A stretch of DNA of 64,000 nt, taken from positions 2,108,001 through 2,172,000 of the forward strand of contig NZ_JAGGMZ010000001.1 in NCBI RefSeq assembly GCF_017875735.1. Direction: 5' to 3'. The notes beneath the pieces were generated by a model. It was not told the origin of the DNA. It did not search any database and saw only the letters and a program-made list of their open reading frames with translations. The stretch is from Arthrobacter sp. CAN_C5. GTDB taxonomy: Bacteria > Actinomycetota > Actinomycetes > Actinomycetales > Micrococcaceae. The first letter of the stretch is position 1, and each line of letters opens with the position of its first letter. Both the position numbers and the translations under genes were made by a program. Below, in pieces: positions 62,408-64,000 of the stretch.

Positions 62408-62764
62408 GTGGCCTGGAGCACTCCAGGAATCGCGAGATGGCCGGGACGACGGTGCACACCGTTCATCACTATCATCGGGTTGGACTTTTCGAGCAGCCGG
62501 ACAGGATGTCCGATGGCTACAAGCAGTACCAGGTTAAGCACCTCGTTCGTCTTCTGAAATACGCCGCCTTGGGATCTCGGCGTCCCGCTCGATCAGATCG
62601 ACGAAGTGGCCCTCGATGGCAATTCGTCGTCCGGGGCGCTGAGGGCGATCGATGCAGACCTCACGGTCAGCATCGAGAGGTTGCATCGTGCCAGAGCGGA
62701 GATTCAGGCGATCCTCCGGGGGTTCCTCAGTAACGGGCGTCCCGGCAGGATTCGAGGAAGTTGA
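62408..62764 (+). pseudogene. MerR family regulator, frameshifted
   Basis: From GTG 62408 (VAWSTPGIAR) three successive frames build one MerR protein: MAGTTVHTVHHYHRVGLFEQ then GYKQYQVKHLVRLLKYAALG, and finally WDLGVPLDQIDEVALDGNSS to RARAEIQAIL. At least two single-base changes (near 62438 and 62570) break it. The HTH and dimer helix are otherwise well preserved. Confidence 0.7.
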
Positions 62765-63079
62765 ACGACGGACCGGGTATCTTTGCCGCAATCTTCCAGG
62801 GCTCAGCCCTTAACATGACCGCCATTGTCCGCAGGGCAGCCTCAGCTTGCCTAGCCGGCCCATCGGCGTGGCGTGCGGCCGAGAGCTCCGTGGCAGCACA
62901 AGTGGAAGTACTTCCACACCCTTAGATAGAGGCCTGACTCTTGGCCGTTGCGGTATCCATATCCGTGCTGAGGCGGCACCGTTCCGGTCCAATCCTGCAC
63001 CCATCTGTGGCTGAACCCTGGAAGGACAGATCTCACCATGTCCCTCGCGAGGAGCTGTCCAGCGCCGCAGTTCATCACG
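62765..63079. other. Region before LacI gene, nothing assigned
   Basis: A minus frame of 87 codons (62851-63114) overlaps the LacI stop and reads WTGTVPPQHGYGYRNGQESG, without a recognisable family. It could be the tail of a lost gene. No other feature was seen. Confidence 0.3.
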
Positions 63080-64000
63080 CTATCGGCGTGGAGGGCCGCT
63101 CGACTGCCTGGCATTGAGGTGGGGTGTGATTAGAGTTGATGCCACCGGCTGTCCCGCCAGCATCTCAATGAGGGTCTGGCCTGCAATGCGACCCATGTTG
63201 ATCACAGAATTGTCGACGCTGCTCAAGGAGCAGAGTAGTTCGCGGGCAATATTGATGTCGTTGTAGCCCACAACAGTTATATCCACCCCGGGCATTAACC
63301 CTTGGTCCCGCATTTCCCCCATGGCCCCAATGGCGGCATAATCGTTGACGGCAAAGACGGCCGTGGGACGTGGCTCCAGGGCGAGGAGTTTTCTAGCAGC
63401 TTCGCGGCCGCCCTCCACATCGAAGGATGAAGAAACAACGGCTGAGTCCGGCACGCTGATCCCTCTGAGACTGAGGGTGTCTCGGAATCCGGCGACCCTG
63501 TCGATGCTCGTGCTGGCCCAGCGAGTGCCGGCTATGACACCCACGTACCGATGTCCCAGGTCTGCAAAATGCGACGCCACCAGTCCCCCGCCTACAACAT
63601 CAGCACCGGAGACGGAGACGAGGTCCGGACAGCGGCGGTTGACAAGGATAGTGGGGATGTCGGCGGGAAGACTTGGTGCCGCATCCATCCGCACGTCGGC
63701 CAGAATCAGGCCATCCACGCGTCGGCTGGACATGAGACCCAGATACTTTTGGTGCCGTTCGGGATCGTCATAGGTGTTTGCCACCGCAACCTGGTAGCCG
63801 CGAGTAGCGGCGAACTGTTCTATGCCCTCGTATATGGTCGCTAAAACAACATCCGATAGTCGTGGGACAAGCACCCCGATCGACATCGTGCGTTGTGTCC
63901 TTAGGCTCGCCGCATAGGGGTCCGGCCGATAGCCCAGCCGCTCTGCAACTTCGATGATGTGTCCTGTGATGGTGGCGCTGGGCGCGTCATGCATGGCGGG
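63080..64000 (-). CDS. LacI family transcriptional regulator (start beyond window)
   Basis: About 306 residues are seen, with the second half of the LacI HTH at the edge (AMHDAPSATITGHIIEVAER then LGYRPDPYA, the hinge helix region). A periplasmic-binding-like effector domain follows: IGVLVPRLSDVVLATIYEGI, VDGLILADVRMD, LVNRRCPDLVSVSGADVVGG, AVFAVNDYAAIGAMGEMRDQ, DITVVGYNDINIARELLCSL. It ends with a short LNARQSSG tail. The first 20-25 residues lie outside. It probably controls a sugar-use operon to the right. Confidence 0.88.
   Translation of the reverse strand, partial: PAMHDAPSATITGHIIEVAERLGYRPDPYAASLRTQRTMSIGVLVPRLSDVVLATIYEGIEQFAATRGYQVAVANTYDDPERHQKYLGLMSSRRVDGLILADVRMDAAPSLPADIPTILVNRRCPDLVSVSGADVVGGGLVASHFADLGHRYVGVIAGTRWASTSIDRVAGFRDTLSLRGISVPDSAVVSSSFDVEGGREAARKLLALEPRPTAVFAVNDYAAIGAMGEMRDQGLMPGVDITVVGYNDINIARELLCSLSSVDNSVINMGRIAGQTLIEMLAGQPVASTLITPHLNARQSSGPPRR

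Overview
The window is high-GC actinobacterial DNA. Codon use, Shine-Dalgarno starts and family content (LysM/NlpC cell-wall protein behind a c-di-AMP-type leader, SHOCT protein, CsoR-type copper operator, DUF6153/DUF305 copper cluster, PadR and TetR regulators) fit a soil actinobacterium of the Arthrobacter/Micrococcaceae type. That assignment is an inference from gene content. No rRNA or intact tRNA is present.

Layout. 1-9.9 kb is mostly ordinary chromosome: an LD-carboxypeptidase start running off the left edge, an epimerase, an SRPBCC protein, a decayed sugar-utilisation patch (ABC permease, ROK and LacI pieces), an AsnC regulator with a HAD dehalogenase, a 2OG-Fe(II) oxygenase, a universal stress protein, a terpene-cyclase-like repeat protein and a LysM peptidase. 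9.9-15.4 kb is a copper-resistance cluster on the minus strand (HMA chaperone, CopB ATPase, DUF6153, DUF305, BNR-repeat lipoprotein) starting at a promoter whose spacer is a perfect CsoR-type palindrome. 15.4-17.2 kb is IS debris (IS256 copy 1 in an IS30 remnant) next to a second, broken LD-carboxypeptidase start. 17.2-19.9 kb carries malate synthase G and a GlcG/HbpS protein. 19.9-29.6 kb is mixed accessory DNA: a PLP decarboxylase, integrase remnant, frameshifted SLATT-like membrane effector, MBL hydrolase, IS110 fragment, quinone-type oxidoreductase, and DUF4386 protein divergent from its TetR regulator.

29.6-46.1 kb is dominated by insertion sequences: an IS21 element that appears to enclose a DUF2975/XRE gene pair, IS3-family elements at 33.9, 36.2, 39.6 and 44.8 kb, and IS256 copy 2. 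Between them lie a secreted repeat protein, a broken DUF3995 protein, a CYTH protein and a kinase-like phosphotransferase. 46-60.6 kb holds small redox/hydrolase operons with their own regulators (ADH, PadR plus two membrane proteins, PhzF, two alpha/beta hydrolases, TetR) and many gene fragments. One tetR there is split by an IS1380 with a clear CTAG duplication. 60.7-64 kb holds an intact-looking IS3 element, a broken MerR gene and a LacI regulator running off the right edge.

How it fits together. The most coherent systems are the copper efflux cluster and a recurrent regulatory cassette: a TetR regulator divergent from a target gene, with CTTA-N5-TAAG palindromes laid over a TTGACA/17-bp promoter. 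That cassette occurs three times (27.8, 47.5 and 55.5 kb); only the first is intact. Roughly a third of the recognisable genes are fragments or frameshifted, so the window reads as a region under heavy IS traffic and decay. No complete new defence or biosynthetic system is visible. The best candidates for unusual biology are the SLATT-like gene, the IS21 with passenger genes, the palindromic insertion scar at 37.1 kb, and the repeated TetR operator module.
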